DNA from: a bacterium
GTDB taxonomy: Bacteria; Bacillota_I; Bacilli_A; RF39; UBA660
Assembly: GCA_030531905.1 (NCBI GenBank)
Contig: JAUNMG010000014.1
Coordinates: 1-32,865, forward strand
Direction of reading: 5' to 3'
DNA length: 32,865 bases
Under the pieces are notes generated by a model. The model worked only from the letters and a program-made list of their open reading frames with translations, searched no databases and was not told the DNA's origin. Both the position numbers and the translations under genes were made by a program. Numbering within the stretch: position 1 is the first letter of the stretch; the number at the start of each line of letters is the position of its first letter. This document shows positions 14,059-21,965 of the stretch, in pieces.

Positions 14059-15432
14059 ATGAATTATGATGTTCACGGAAAAAAATTACCAATTCCATCT
14101 TTTTTTCAAGTGTATAATTATGGCGGAGGAAATGGAGATAAGGATAGGGAAATAGTTTATGCTGAACTAACAGGAGATACACCAGCATTAATAAATTACT
14201 ATTATATAAATAATAATATTCCACATTCTTTTCAAAGTCACGCATTTGATGATCTATCCGGTTATAGTAAAATTGGTGATGTGTATAATGATATTAGAAA
14301 AATGTTAATAAAAAAAGGTGAGATATATAACGGGTATAAGCCTAAAAAATACGATTTTAATTCTAAAGTATTTTTACTTGATTCAGGTGCGTTTAACATT
14401 GTTAAATATGTAGCAAAAAAAGTAAACTACAAATTTGACAAATTTATTGATGAATTAATTATTCAAATGAAAGAATATTATAACTTTGCTAATAATTTAA
14501 AGATTGATATTGTTGTATCTTTTGATTTAGGTGGAAAATATACTGAAAAAGACGGTGAAGGTTCCGATGTTGAACTAAAGAAATTCTTTAATTCTATGAA
14601 TGCTGATGAAGTTAATAATATATTGTTAGAGGAAACAATAAAATATTTAAAAGAAAATCCGGATTATTATCCAAATGTGTTGGCAACTATTCATGGTGAT
14701 TTGCAAGAAGATTATAAAAAATGTACTGAGTTCGTTTTGTCTTTGGAAAAAAAGCATAGTTACAAATTTTGGGGATTTGCATTAGGTGGTATCGCAAGTT
14801 ATAAGAAACTCGATAAAAGTTGGTATAAGGATATAGATTTTAATGAAACAGGAAAAAAAGATTATATATCTACAGTTGGTCCTGCTAGGGCTTCAAAAAT
14901 TGTACGTGAATTAATAGCAGATAACAGACCTATTCATGCATTAGGCTGTGGAGGCTATCCTAATATTGCAACTAATTATTTTAGTGGTGCCACTTCTTTT
15001 GATGCTGCTTCTCCTGTTAGAAGAGTGGGAGATGGTAATGCCAAATCTACTAAATATGTTTTTTCTACTACTTCTCCAGCAGATGCAAAGTTTAGTAAAT
15101 ATTTTGTAGGTGGAATAAATTCAAACAATACACTTAGAAAAGAACCATGTCAATATATTGATATAAATCTTGTTGATGATAAAATGGATTTGTGTGGTTG
15201 TGATGTTTGTGAAGAAGCCAATAGTGTTAATAGGATAAAAAAATTATATTCAATTAAGGATACTGATAGTGAGGCAAACTATTTTAGTAGACAATTAATG
15301 GGACTTCATGCAGTTAGACAACATAGAAAACTTTGCGAAGTAATATCTAATTATTCTTCAATTCAAGATTTTTGCAAAGATTATCCAAATGATTTGAATT
15401 TAGGGTTAGTTATTATTTTTGAACAATTATAA
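14059..15432 (+). CDS. TGT/DpdA-like 7-deazaguanine transglycosylase
   Basis: The 457-aa protein keeps the landmarks of the tRNA-guanine transglycosylase fold. FLLDSGAF (Asp108) matches the DSGGFQ acid/base motif. GFALGGIASYK (240-249) matches the GGLAVGE-type substrate loop. SFDAASPVRR (Asp315) matches the nucleophile motif FDCVLPTR. Cys379, Cys381 and Cys384 with a downstream His (417 or 422) match the CxCxxC...H zinc site. Family members exchange guanine for a 7-deazaguanine base in tRNA (TGT) or DNA (DpdA, TgtA5-type phage enzymes). Its place in a mobile element, right after a nuclease gene, favours DNA as the target; this is inference. No preQ0 synthesis genes (queC/D/E) are in the window, so the base would come from host queuosine metabolism. 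Start ATG 14059 has AGGAG eight bases upstream. Confidence 0.82.
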   Translation: MNYDVHGKKLPIPSFFQVYNYGGGNGDKDREIVYAELTGDTPALINYYYINNNIPHSFQSHAFDDLSGYSKIGDVYNDIRKMLIKKGEIYNGYKPKKYDFNSKVFLLDSGAFNIVKYVAKKVNYKFDKFIDELIIQMKEYYNFANNLKIDIVVSFDLGGKYTEKDGEGSDVELKKFFNSMNADEVNNILLEETIKYLKENPDYYPNVLATIHGDLQEDYKKCTEFVLSLEKKHSYKFWGFALGGIASYKKLDKSWYKDIDFNETGKKDYISTVGPARASKIVRELIADNRPIHALGCGGYPNIATNYFSGATSFDAASPVRRVGDGNAKSTKYVFSTTSPADAKFSKYFVGGINSNNTLRKEPCQYIDINLVDDKMDLCGCDVCEEANSVNRIKKLYSIKDTDSEANYFSRQLMGLHAVRQHRKLCEVISNYSSIQDFCKDYPNDLNLGLVIIFEQL

Positions 15433-15454
15433 AAAGGCAGTGTTTCTGCCTTTT
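15432..15454. terminator. Bidirectional terminator between the transglycosylase and methyltransferase genes
   Basis: AAAAGGCAG-TGTTT-CTGCCTTTT is a perfect 9-bp stem with A and T tracts at its ends, serving both convergent operons. Confidence 0.88.
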
Positions 15455-16307
15455 ATTTGTCTATTTTTAGATTTGATATAGCATTTAAAAATGCTTGCTT
15501 TTTTTTCTCATCACTTTTATATTCGTCAAATACAGATGCAGGAATATTTCCTTCAGTAGCTAGTCTTCTTTCACATTCATTTTTGTATTTAGTATCTAAT
15601 TCAAAGCCTATTGCTTTTCTATTTAGAATCTTTGCAGCTACCAGCGAAGTTCCACTTCCAGCAAAAGGATCTAATATTGTATCTCCAATATTGCTACTCA
15701 TTTTTAATATTCTAACAATCATAGGTAGTGGATAAATTGTAGGATGAGTAAGATCTAATTTTTTCTTAGTCATATTATTTACTCTGTCAAAGTACCATAT
15801 GTCAGTTGGGTTTCTACCAATACCACCAACTAATCTTTTATCATTTTTGGTAATATATGGTATTCGTATTTCGTCTAAATTAAAAATATAATTATTTAAA
15901 TCTTTTACGCCCCAAACAATATTTTCATATCGACCGGATAATCTATTCGTACAGTTTTGCATATTATTAAAAGTCCAAGTTATTATATTTCTAATTTTGA
16001 AATTATTTTCTTTCATAATATCATATCCTATGTAAGGTAAAGGTAGAATCTCTTTATCATTTCCTAATGGTATAGGAGATAAATTTAAGAAGAAACTTCC
16101 GTTTGGTTTTAATATTCTATAGATTTCTTTGGTAACATCATTAATCAATTCTTTCCATTCTTCTAATGATATTTTATCACTATATTTACCATACTTTTTT
16201 CCAATATTATATGGAGGAGAAGTAACTACTAATGTGACTGAATTGTCAGGAATAGTTTTTAATAATTCCCTACAATCACCGAACTCAATTCTAATATTCT
16301 CGTTCAT
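15453..16307 (-). CDS. Site-specific DNA methyltransferase, beta class (N4-C or N6-A), second of a pair
   Basis: The 284-aa enzyme has motif IV TSPPYN near the N-terminus (30-33) and the AdoMet-binding motif I DPFAGSGTS near the C-terminus (about 213-221). This is the permuted beta-class order. SPPY fits N4-cytosine or some N6-adenine enzymes and does not decide between them. About 55 residues follow motif I, giving a helical tail rich in Lys and Glu. AAGGAGAG precedes the ATG, which lies inside the 3' end of the other methyltransferase (17-base overlap). Two methyltransferases in tandem often serve the two strands of an asymmetric site; the sequences are paralogous but clearly different. Confidence 0.9.
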   Translation of the reverse strand: MNENIRIEFGDCRELLKTIPDNSVTLVVTSPPYNIGKKYGKYSDKISLEEWKELINDVTKEIYRILKPNGSFFLNLSPIPLGNDKEILPLPYIGYDIMKENNFKIRNIITWTFNNMQNCTNRLSGRYENIVWGVKDLNNYIFNLDEIRIPYITKNDKRLVGGIGRNPTDIWYFDRVNNMTKKKLDLTHPTIYPLPMIVRILKMSSNIGDTILDPFAGSGTSLVAAKILNRKAIGFELDTKYKNECERRLATEGNIPASVFDEYKSDEKKKQAFLNAISNLKIDK

Positions 16308-17094
16308 CTAATAACTCTCCTTTCTGTATTTTTTTTAATCTGTTTTCTGATATTTCAATGTATTCTGGTACAATTTCATATCCTATATAATTTCTGTTTA
16401 ATTTTTTTGCCACAGCAGCAGTTGTTCCTGAACCCATAAATGGATCTAGAACAATATCATTTTGTATGGTCGAACAGCCTATTATTCGTTCAATTAACCT
16501 TTCTGGATATTGCGCTGGATGTTCAGTTCTTTCTTCAAAATTGCCAGATACCATAGATATTTTCCATACATCGCTGGGATTTTTTAATTGGCTCTTATAC
16601 CTGTCTGGTCTGTAGTTTAAAGCCGGTATTTTAACTGCATCTAAATTAAATTTATAGTTTTCTTTGTTTTTTGTAAACCAAAAAACATATTCATATCTAG
16701 GAGCAAATCTTTTATTAGTAGAACCGCCCCAATCAAAATTCCATATTATAATATTTTTTAAATACATGTCCTCAAAATAGTCTTGAATCCAAAATGGAGG
16801 AATAATTATTCCGTTATTATATCTATTTTTAATGTTTATAAAAATTGAACCATCTTTTTTTAATACGCGTTTGCATTCTGAGAAAACATTTTTTAACATT
16901 TTACGGTATTCCTCTTCTTCTAAGTTGTCTTTGTATTTAATTCCCTTACTTGCTGTAATTTTACCTTTGTTAGTTTTATTACCATAATTAATGTTAATAT
17001 TATATGGAGGAGATGTGACAATCATATTAACGGATTCATCATTGATTTCTTTCATAGATTCACTTGATTTTTGGTATATAATATTTGTCTTCAT
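16291..17094 (-). CDS. Site-specific DNA methyltransferase, beta class, first of a pair
   Basis: This 267-aa paralogue of the downstream enzyme has TSPPYN at 28-32 and DPFMGSGTT at about 217. The region between (WNFDWGGSTNKRFAPRYEYVFWF) is the target-recognition part and differs from its partner, so each probably methylates a different sequence or strand. It has a strong promoter and the ribosome binding site AAAGGAGG. It is divergent from the Nudix-HNH operon. The cognate nuclease could be the PD-(D/E)XK protein (13259-14047) or the HNH protein (17646-18815), or the pair may protect the element from the host. Confidence 0.9.
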   Translation of the reverse strand: MKTNIIYQKSSESMKEINDESVNMIVTSPPYNININYGNKTNKGKITASKGIKYKDNLEEEEYRKMLKNVFSECKRVLKKDGSIFINIKNRYNNGIIIPPFWIQDYFEDMYLKNIIIWNFDWGGSTNKRFAPRYEYVFWFTKNKENYKFNLDAVKIPALNYRPDRYKSQLKNPSDVWKISMVSGNFEERTEHPAQYPERLIERIIGCSTIQNDIVLDPFMGSGTTAAVAKKLNRNYIGYEIVPEYIEISENRLKKIQKGELLDEREY

Positions 17095-17121
17095 TTTTTT
17101 CCTCCTTTCTCACTATAATCT

Positions 17122-17150
17122 ATTATACCTTAAAAAAACGAAAGGGTCAA
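17122..17150 (-). promoter_or_regulatory. Promoter of the methyltransferase operon
   Basis: On the minus strand TTGACC, a 17-bp spacer and TATAAT, the best promoter match in the cargo region. Confidence 0.8.
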
Positions 17151-17181
17151 CATATATTCGCAAAAAAATACAACTTTTTAA

Positions 17182-17219
17182 AAGAATTTTCCACTATTTT
17201 TAGTGTTTGTAAAATTCTT
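17182..17219. repeat. Nested inverted repeat between the divergent modification operons
   Basis: AAGAATTTT (17182-17190) pairs with AAAATTCTT (17211-17219). Inside, CACT (17192-17195) pairs with AGTG (17202-17205). On the plus strand GCTTTTTT follows, so it could be a terminator-like hairpin just before the Nudix promoter, or an operator for both operons. Confidence 0.45.
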
Positions 17220-17259
17220 GCTTTTTTATATGATATAATAAAAGTGAAGGTGAAATAAT

Positions 17260-17646
17260 ATGATTAATGTTGTTGCGGTTTTAATAGAAAATGATAATAA
17301 GGTATTAATAGCAAAACGATCTACAGGAGATCCTAATGTTTTTGGTAAATGGGAGTTCCCTGGCGGAAAAGTTCAAGATAATGAAGATGAAAAGCATGCT
17401 ATAGAGAGAGAAATAAAAGAAGAATTTGAATTATTAATTAGTGCAGAAAGTTTTTTAATAAATAATGTGTGTAAATATCCAACTAAAACAGTTGATTTAA
17501 AATTATATAGATGTAAATATTTATCGGGAGAATTTCATTTACATGATCATTCTGAATACAAATGGGTTGATAAACCAGCATTATTAAACTATGATTTAGC
17601 ACCTGCCGATATACCTTTAGCAAAATATGTTATGGAGATGAAATAA
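17260..17646 (+). CDS. Nudix hydrolase (MutT-like)
   Basis: The 128-aa cytosolic pyrophosphohydrolase has the Nudix box GGKVQDNEDEKHAIEREIKEE (about residues 35-55) with the REIxEE core. The final position usually held by Gly is Leu-Leu. MutT and CTP-pyrophosphohydrolase relatives clean nucleotide pools of oxidised or modified nucleotides. The stop codon overlaps the start of the HNH gene (TAATG), so the two are tightly coupled. A role in removing modified nucleotides that would make host DNA a target of the HNH enzyme is possible but only inferred. The ribosome binding site is GAAGGTG. Confidence 0.9.
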   Translation: MINVVAVLIENDNKVLIAKRSTGDPNVFGKWEFPGGKVQDNEDEKHAIEREIKEEFELLISAESFLINNVCKYPTKTVDLKLYRCKYLSGEFHLHDHSEYKWVDKPALLNYDLAPADIPLAKYVMEMK

Positions 17647-18815
17647 TGGATAGAGGAGTAAAATTTGTATTAGATAATTTTGATAAAACTTTAGATTTTA
17701 TAAACGATCATCCTGAATATGAAAAATATAAGAAAAGAGTTCAAATAGAATATAGTAGGATTAAATATATAAAATTTACAGGAAATATGTATGAGCATTT
17801 TCTAAAATTCAAAGGTGGAAATCATAAATATGCAGAAGACTTCAAATTTTTAGAAGAAAATGGGATTTTAAGTAATGAGTTATTAGCTGACTATTTGAGA
17901 GAAAATTATTCTGATGAAATGGATCACTATTGTGGAATTGAAGATTTAATAGTAGGAAATATTTATTCAAATAGTGAAATCGCTAATACTTTTAAATGTT
18001 CAAATATGGGAGGTATGAGAAGGTCAAAGGAAACTAACTCATTAGTTCTAATTGCAAAACATAACAATCCTTTATATGACGATCAATGGACAGATGACGG
18101 AATATTAAATTATACAGGAATGGGTACTGAAAATGATCAAAGTATTTCTTATGCACAAAATAAAACATTAACAATTGCTGAAAGAGAAGGAATAAAAGTA
18201 TATTTATTTGAATCATATAAAGATAACGAATACTATTATGATGGAGAGGTGAAACTGGCAGGAACTCCATATCAATCAGAAGAAGCTGATATAAATGGTG
18301 CAATTAGAAAAGTAATAAAATTTCCTCTAAAGAGATTAGATCAAACTAAATCATTAATAATTGATATTGAGGATATCGAAAAAAGTGAAAATGAAAAGTT
18401 AAAAGAAGTAAGAAAGTTTGATTCGAGCGAAATCAAAAATAGAGCTAAAATTGCAGAATCTGAAAATATTTCTACAAAAGAAGTTAAAACTATATATCGT
18501 GAAAGGAATCAATACATAGCTGAGTATACAAAGGAAAGAGCTAATGGTGTATGTGATCTTTGTGGAAAGGAAGCGCCTTTTAAAGATAAAAATGGAAGGC
18601 CATATCTTGAATCACATCATGTAATAACATTAGCTGAAAACGGTCCTGATGCAATTTATAATACTGTTGCTATATGCCCTAATTGTCATAGAAAAATACA
18701 CGTTTTACATCAAAAAGAAGATATAGATAAATTGTCAAAAGTTATAATGAAATATTTATTAACTGATGATGATAAAGAAAATATTAAGAAATGGGAAGAA
18801 TTATTTAAAAACTAA
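17646..18815 (+). CDS. McrA-like HNH endonuclease with an SRA/YDG-type recognition domain
   Basis: The protein has 389 aa. The middle part (about 100-235, from GIEDLIVGNIYSNSEI through YDDQWTDDGILNYTGMG to the basic end) resembles the ScoMcrA-type SRA/YDG-like domains that read modified bases. The C-terminal part is a zinc-bound HNH nuclease: CDLCG (Cys303, Cys306), SHHVI (His324, His325), then CPNCHRKIH (Cys344, Cys347, His348, His352). Such enzymes are type IV, modification-dependent restriction factors; some are type II with a partner methyltransferase. It is translated from the end of the Nudix gene. Divergent from the two methyltransferases, it could restrict foreign modified DNA while avoiding their product. 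Confidence 0.85.
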   Translation: MDRGVKFVLDNFDKTLDFINDHPEYEKYKKRVQIEYSRIKYIKFTGNMYEHFLKFKGGNHKYAEDFKFLEENGILSNELLADYLRENYSDEMDHYCGIEDLIVGNIYSNSEIANTFKCSNMGGMRRSKETNSLVLIAKHNNPLYDDQWTDDGILNYTGMGTENDQSISYAQNKTLTIAEREGIKVYLFESYKDNEYYYDGEVKLAGTPYQSEEADINGAIRKVIKFPLKRLDQTKSLIIDIEDIEKSENEKLKEVRKFDSSEIKNRAKIAESENISTKEVKTIYRERNQYIAEYTKERANGVCDLCGKEAPFKDKNGRPYLESHHVITLAENGPDAIYNTVAICPNCHRKIHVLHQKEDIDKLSKVIMKYLLTDDDKENIKKWEELFKN

Positions 18816-18820
18816 TTTCG

Positions 18821-18853
18821 AAAAAGTGTTGAAAAATAGTCATCACTTTTTTT
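18821..18853 (+). terminator. Terminator of the Nudix-HNH operon
   Basis: AAAAAGTG (18821-18828) pairs with CACTTTTT (18844-18851). Inner TGA/TCA pairs follow a U-U mismatch, and a T run closes it. Confidence 0.85.
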
Positions 18854-18875
18854 CTTGGGAACAAATGGGGAACAA
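18854..18875 (+). repeat. Right arm-type integrase sites
   Basis: CTTGGGAACAA is followed by ATGGGGAACAA, matching the left pair at 7191-7212 with two differences. About 105 bp without a gene then lead to attR. Confidence 0.6.
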
Positions 18876-18979
18876 CTACATAGAGCAAGATGGGTAAAAT
18901 AGGGCTATTTACGAGAAATATAGCAAGTGATAAAACAATAATAATGAAAAAAATGACAAAAAATCACCCCATAATTTTT

Positions 18980-18994
18980 CCCCCTGAAGAGAGC
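18980..18994 (+). repeat. attR core: 15-bp direct repeat
   Basis: CCCCCTGAAGAGAGC is identical to 7104-7118 and is followed by GAAA and the terminator arm GCTCTCATTTTTTT. Confidence 0.8.
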
Positions 18995-19012
18995 GAAAGC
19001 TCTCATTTTTTT
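18989..19012 (+). terminator. Displaced original terminator arm of the target small RNA
   Basis: GAGAGC-GAAA-GCTCTC with a GNRA tetraloop, then ATTTTTTT. If the crossover was in the 15-bp repeat, everything from the loop onward is the pre-integration 3' end of the small RNA gene. Confidence 0.7.
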
Positions 19013-19141
19013 GTTTTTAAACGATTTTAGACTTAATATTTATTATATTTTGTTTAGAAAAAAAATTAATATAATGAGGAAATATAGAGTTGATAATATT
19101 AATAAAATATCAAAAGTATAGAAATATATATTTTTTTTATG

Positions 19142-19147
19142 TATAAT
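19142..19147 (+). promoter_or_regulatory. Extended -10 promoter of the HAD-GNAT operon
   Basis: TG-TATAAT-type box 18 bases before the chosen start. The predicted RNA start (about 19154) excludes the in-frame ATG at 19153. Confidence 0.5.
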
Positions 19148-19164
19148 TAATTATGGTGATAGTA

Positions 19165-20223
19165 ATGCGAATAGGAATAGATATAGATGATACTATAACT
19201 GACATAAAAGATAAACTAACAAATGCTGCAATACAGTATGCTAAGAGTTTAAATAAAAATGTACAAAATATAGATTATAATATTGTTGATATATATAACA
19301 ATGGAAATATTTATCAGAAATTATTTAATTTTAATTATGAAGAATTAAAGTATTTTTTAGGAACAATACAAGAAGAAATAACTGATAATGCTATTCCAAG
19401 AGAAAATTGTGTTGAAGTAATAAATAAGTTACATAATGATGGCAATGAAATATATATTATTACTGCAAGATATAAAGAATTTCATAAAGATCCATATTTA
19501 CAAAGTAAGGAATGGCTTGAAAAAAATTTAATTTACTATGATAAATTAATTGTTAATGCCAGAGATAAAGGACAAGCATGTATAGAAAATAATATTGACT
19601 TATTAATTGATGATAGTATAAGTAATTGTTTGAATGTTGAAAATTTAGGAATTGATACTATAATTATTGGAAATAAAAATGATAGAGGAATAAAAAACAT
19701 TAATAATTGGCAAGAAATATATGAATATATAAAAAATAATAATATAATTAAGATTATTCAATATCAAGAAAAGTATAAAGATGAAATATGTTTATTTATT
19801 AATGAATGTATGCATAACTTTATAGGTAGACCTTATAAAGAAAGATTAGATATATCTAATATAGAAGAATATTATATAAAAAATAATGGTAACTTTTGGC
19901 TAGCAATAGATGTAAAAGGTGATAAAATAGTTGGAAGTATTGCCATTGAGAATAGAGATAAATATGGAATACTAAAAAGATTCTATGTAGATAAAGAATA
20001 TCAAAAATTAGGAATAGGGAATCGGCTTTATAAAATATTTTATAATTATGTAAAAAATCAAACTAAAATAGAAAAAATAAATCTTGTATGTGGTAAAGTT
20101 TTAAAAGAAGCACATAAATTTTATATTAAAAATAACTTTAAAGAAGTTGAAAGTTTACCCATAAAAATGCATTATGCAGATGATGATGATTTTTTTGTAA
20201 AGAAAGTAGATAGAGGAGGATAG
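19165..20223 (+). CDS. Fusion protein: HAD 5'-nucleotidase-like domain plus GNAT acetyltransferase
   Basis: The protein has 352 aa. Residues 1 to about 185 form a HAD domain of the deoxyribonucleotidase (NT5C-like) type: MRIGIDIDDTITD holds the nucleophile Asp, IITARYKEF the motif II Thr, and DLLIDDSI the acidic motif IV. Residues from about 190 form a GNAT N-acetyltransferase, with RFYVDKEYQKLGIG as the acetyl-CoA-binding motif A and a typical AHKFYIKNNFKEVE end. The fusion, followed by an efflux-type MFS gene, hints at modification and export of a nucleotide-like or aminated small molecule; the substrate is unknown. Start 19165 follows GGTGAT. The MFS ribosome binding site lies within its last codons. 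Confidence 0.82.
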   Translation: MRIGIDIDDTITDIKDKLTNAAIQYAKSLNKNVQNIDYNIVDIYNNGNIYQKLFNFNYEELKYFLGTIQEEITDNAIPRENCVEVINKLHNDGNEIYIITARYKEFHKDPYLQSKEWLEKNLIYYDKLIVNARDKGQACIENNIDLLIDDSISNCLNVENLGIDTIIIGNKNDRGIKNINNWQEIYEYIKNNNIIKIIQYQEKYKDEICLFINECMHNFIGRPYKERLDISNIEEYYIKNNGNFWLAIDVKGDKIVGSIAIENRDKYGILKRFYVDKEYQKLGIGNRLYKIFYNYVKNQTKIEKINLVCGKVLKEAHKFYIKNNFKEVESLPIKMHYADDDDFFVKKVDRGG

Positions 20224-20228
20224 AAGTA

Positions 20229-21422
20229 GTGATTAAAAAAGTTTTTAACAAGAATGAAAATAAAATATTATTAATGTTAGCCTTTTTTAGTATTTCTATT
20301 GGATTATGGAATAATTTTAGGCAATTATGGTTAGAAGATAACTCATTTTCTGTTTCAAATATTAGTAATATCATAAGCCTAGGTACATTAATAAGTGTAA
20401 TAGCAATAGCACTAATTGGTAAATATGTAAAATTAAATAAATTAAAAAGCACATTAACACTTGTTCTTATTTTAAAATTTGTTAATATGTTGTTCTTATA
20501 TATTTTAAATAATTCAAATTTATTATTGCTAATAAATATCTTGATAATAATTGATATTGTCACAGAATACATAACAATAACATGTATTTATCCATTAATA
20601 ACAACACTTACTAAAAATGCTACTATATATAGCAAGAGAAGATTAACAGAATATTTGTTTAGGGACATAGGAATATTATTTGGTGGTATTTTTATTGGAA
20701 AGACTATTTCTGGAATTTTAATTAATTATAATGTTTGTTTAATAATTTCAAATATATTTCTATTAATTTCTATTTTTATAATAATGACAATGAGAATAGA
20801 TACAAGTAATGAAATAAGAAAAGACAAAACTTCTTGTTTAAAAACTGTATTAAAAAGTAAAATTATGTATTTATATTTAATATATACATTGATCGGTACT
20901 ATTGCTATGTCAACTGCATTGGGTTTAAAAATGTTAACATTAACAAATTATTTTAATTTTAGTGATAATATGGCAACAGTATATTTATTAGTAATTGGAT
21001 TATTAGCAGATGTATTTGGAATAATTGCTTTAAAATATCTAACACCAAAAAATGATTACCTAACGATAACATTAAAATTTGGTATAAGGTTTTTAGGATA
21101 TATTTTAGCCTTCTTTTCTAATAATTTATTTATTACTATAATAGCAATATCTTGGTCAATTTTTATATCTACAGCATATGAAAATATTTGTGATGCAGTA
21201 TATATAAATAGACTTGAAAATAGATATCAATTAAGTTTTTCAAATATGTGTCATATTATAAGATTTTTAGGAGAATCAATAGGTGTGTTCCTTTGTGGGG
21301 TGATGTATGAAATCGGGTTAAAATATATGTTTGGATTATCAGCATTGTTTATGGTGTTTCAAATTAGTATAGCTTATTATTTAATAGTTTTAAGGAAGAA
21401 AGAGGCGATTATCAATGAGTAG
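20229..21422 (+). CDS. MFS transporter
   Basis: The 397-aa membrane protein has about 12 hydrophobic helices and the loop pattern of the major facilitator superfamily; the substrate is not evident. GTG 20229 follows AGGAGG at 20214-20219 inside the end of the preceding gene, so the two are co-translated. Its own 3' end overlaps the ATG of the 2H phosphoesterase gene (ATCAATGAGTAG). The three genes form one operon. Base composition is even more AT-rich than the backbone. Confidence 0.87.
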   Translation: MIKKVFNKNENKILLMLAFFSISIGLWNNFRQLWLEDNSFSVSNISNIISLGTLISVIAIALIGKYVKLNKLKSTLTLVLILKFVNMLFLYILNNSNLLLLINILIIIDIVTEYITITCIYPLITTLTKNATIYSKRRLTEYLFRDIGILFGGIFIGKTISGILINYNVCLIISNIFLLISIFIIMTMRIDTSNEIRKDKTSCLKTVLKSKIMYLYLIYTLIGTIAMSTALGLKMLTLTNYFNFSDNMATVYLLVIGLLADVFGIIALKYLTPKNDYLTITLKFGIRFLGYILAFFSNNLFITIIAISWSIFISTAYENICDAVYINRLENRYQLSFSNMCHIIRFLGESIGVFLCGVMYEIGLKYMFGLSALFMVFQISIAYYLIVLRKKEAIINE

Positions 21423-21951
21423 AATTACCTTAATAACAAAATTCAAAGAAAAAGAACTAAATAAAATAAATAATTAACTAAAGAATATTCATTATCATAT
21501 GTGTAAAGTACCTTATGGTATTAATGATGAATTGAGAAATGAAATTGATAATTTGCCATATCACTTTACAATATTTGCTACTGATAAACAAAATGAAAGT
21601 AAGTTATTAAATATTGCTAGTGATATAAAAATGAATAAAATAAAATTAAAAATTAACGATATAAGAATAATGAATGGGCGAAATAATAGTTTTGTATTAT
21701 ACTTTTCCATAGAAGAAAATAAAGATATAAAAGAATTACAGAAAAAATTCTTTTTACAAATTCCTGGAGAAAATTATGATCCAGATAAATTTACTTTTCA
21801 TATGACATTACATATTGATAAAGATGAAAAATTAGTTAATAAAATAAAAGAAGAGATAGAATTTAATTTTAAGCCATTTAGGCTTGTATTTGATGAATTA
21901 GCTTTATATGACTATCCAGGAGATATGATTAAAGAAATTAGTATAAAATAG
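21415..21951 (+). pseudogene. 2H-phosphoesterase (2'-5' RNA ligase-like) broken by an in-frame TAA
   Basis: The reading frame from ATG 21415 (GAGGCGAT upstream, overlapping the MFS stop) gives 20 residues. It then meets TAA at 21475-21477 and resumes in the same frame with KNIHYHMCKVPYG. The product would be 178 aa. Two HxT motifs define the family: YHFTIFA and FTFHMTLHI. Such enzymes hydrolyse cyclic phosphates or ligate 2'-5' RNA ends. An internal ATG at 21499 keeps both HxT motifs but has no ribosome binding site. It was probably functional until recently. Confidence 0.8.
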
Positions 21952-21965
21952 TATAATAAGAAAAA

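Larger units (their letters stand above)
7104..18994. mobile_element. Integrated element of about 11.9 kb, PICI-like or plasmid-like
   Basis: The ends are 15-bp direct repeats. Paired arm-type repeats (GGGAACAA twice) lie about 75-125 bp inside each end. The gene order is accessory gene, integrase (minus), repressor (minus), Cro-like, small DNA-binding protein, Rep, iterons, then cargo. This is the layout of Gram-positive phage satellites and of small integrative replicons. No terminase, capsid, relaxase or secretion gene is visible, so mobility would depend on a helper. The integrase carries an in-frame stop, so the copy may be stranded. Confidence 0.8.

Noticed and set aside
7104-18994. Complete prophage or ICE
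   Set aside because: No capsid, tail, terminase, lysis, relaxase or secretion genes are present; only integration, regulation, replication and cargo genes.
21499-21951. Intact short 2H phosphoesterase starting at 21499
   Set aside because: No ribosome binding site precedes this ATG, while ATG 21415 has one and gives the full N-terminal strand once the TAA is ignored.
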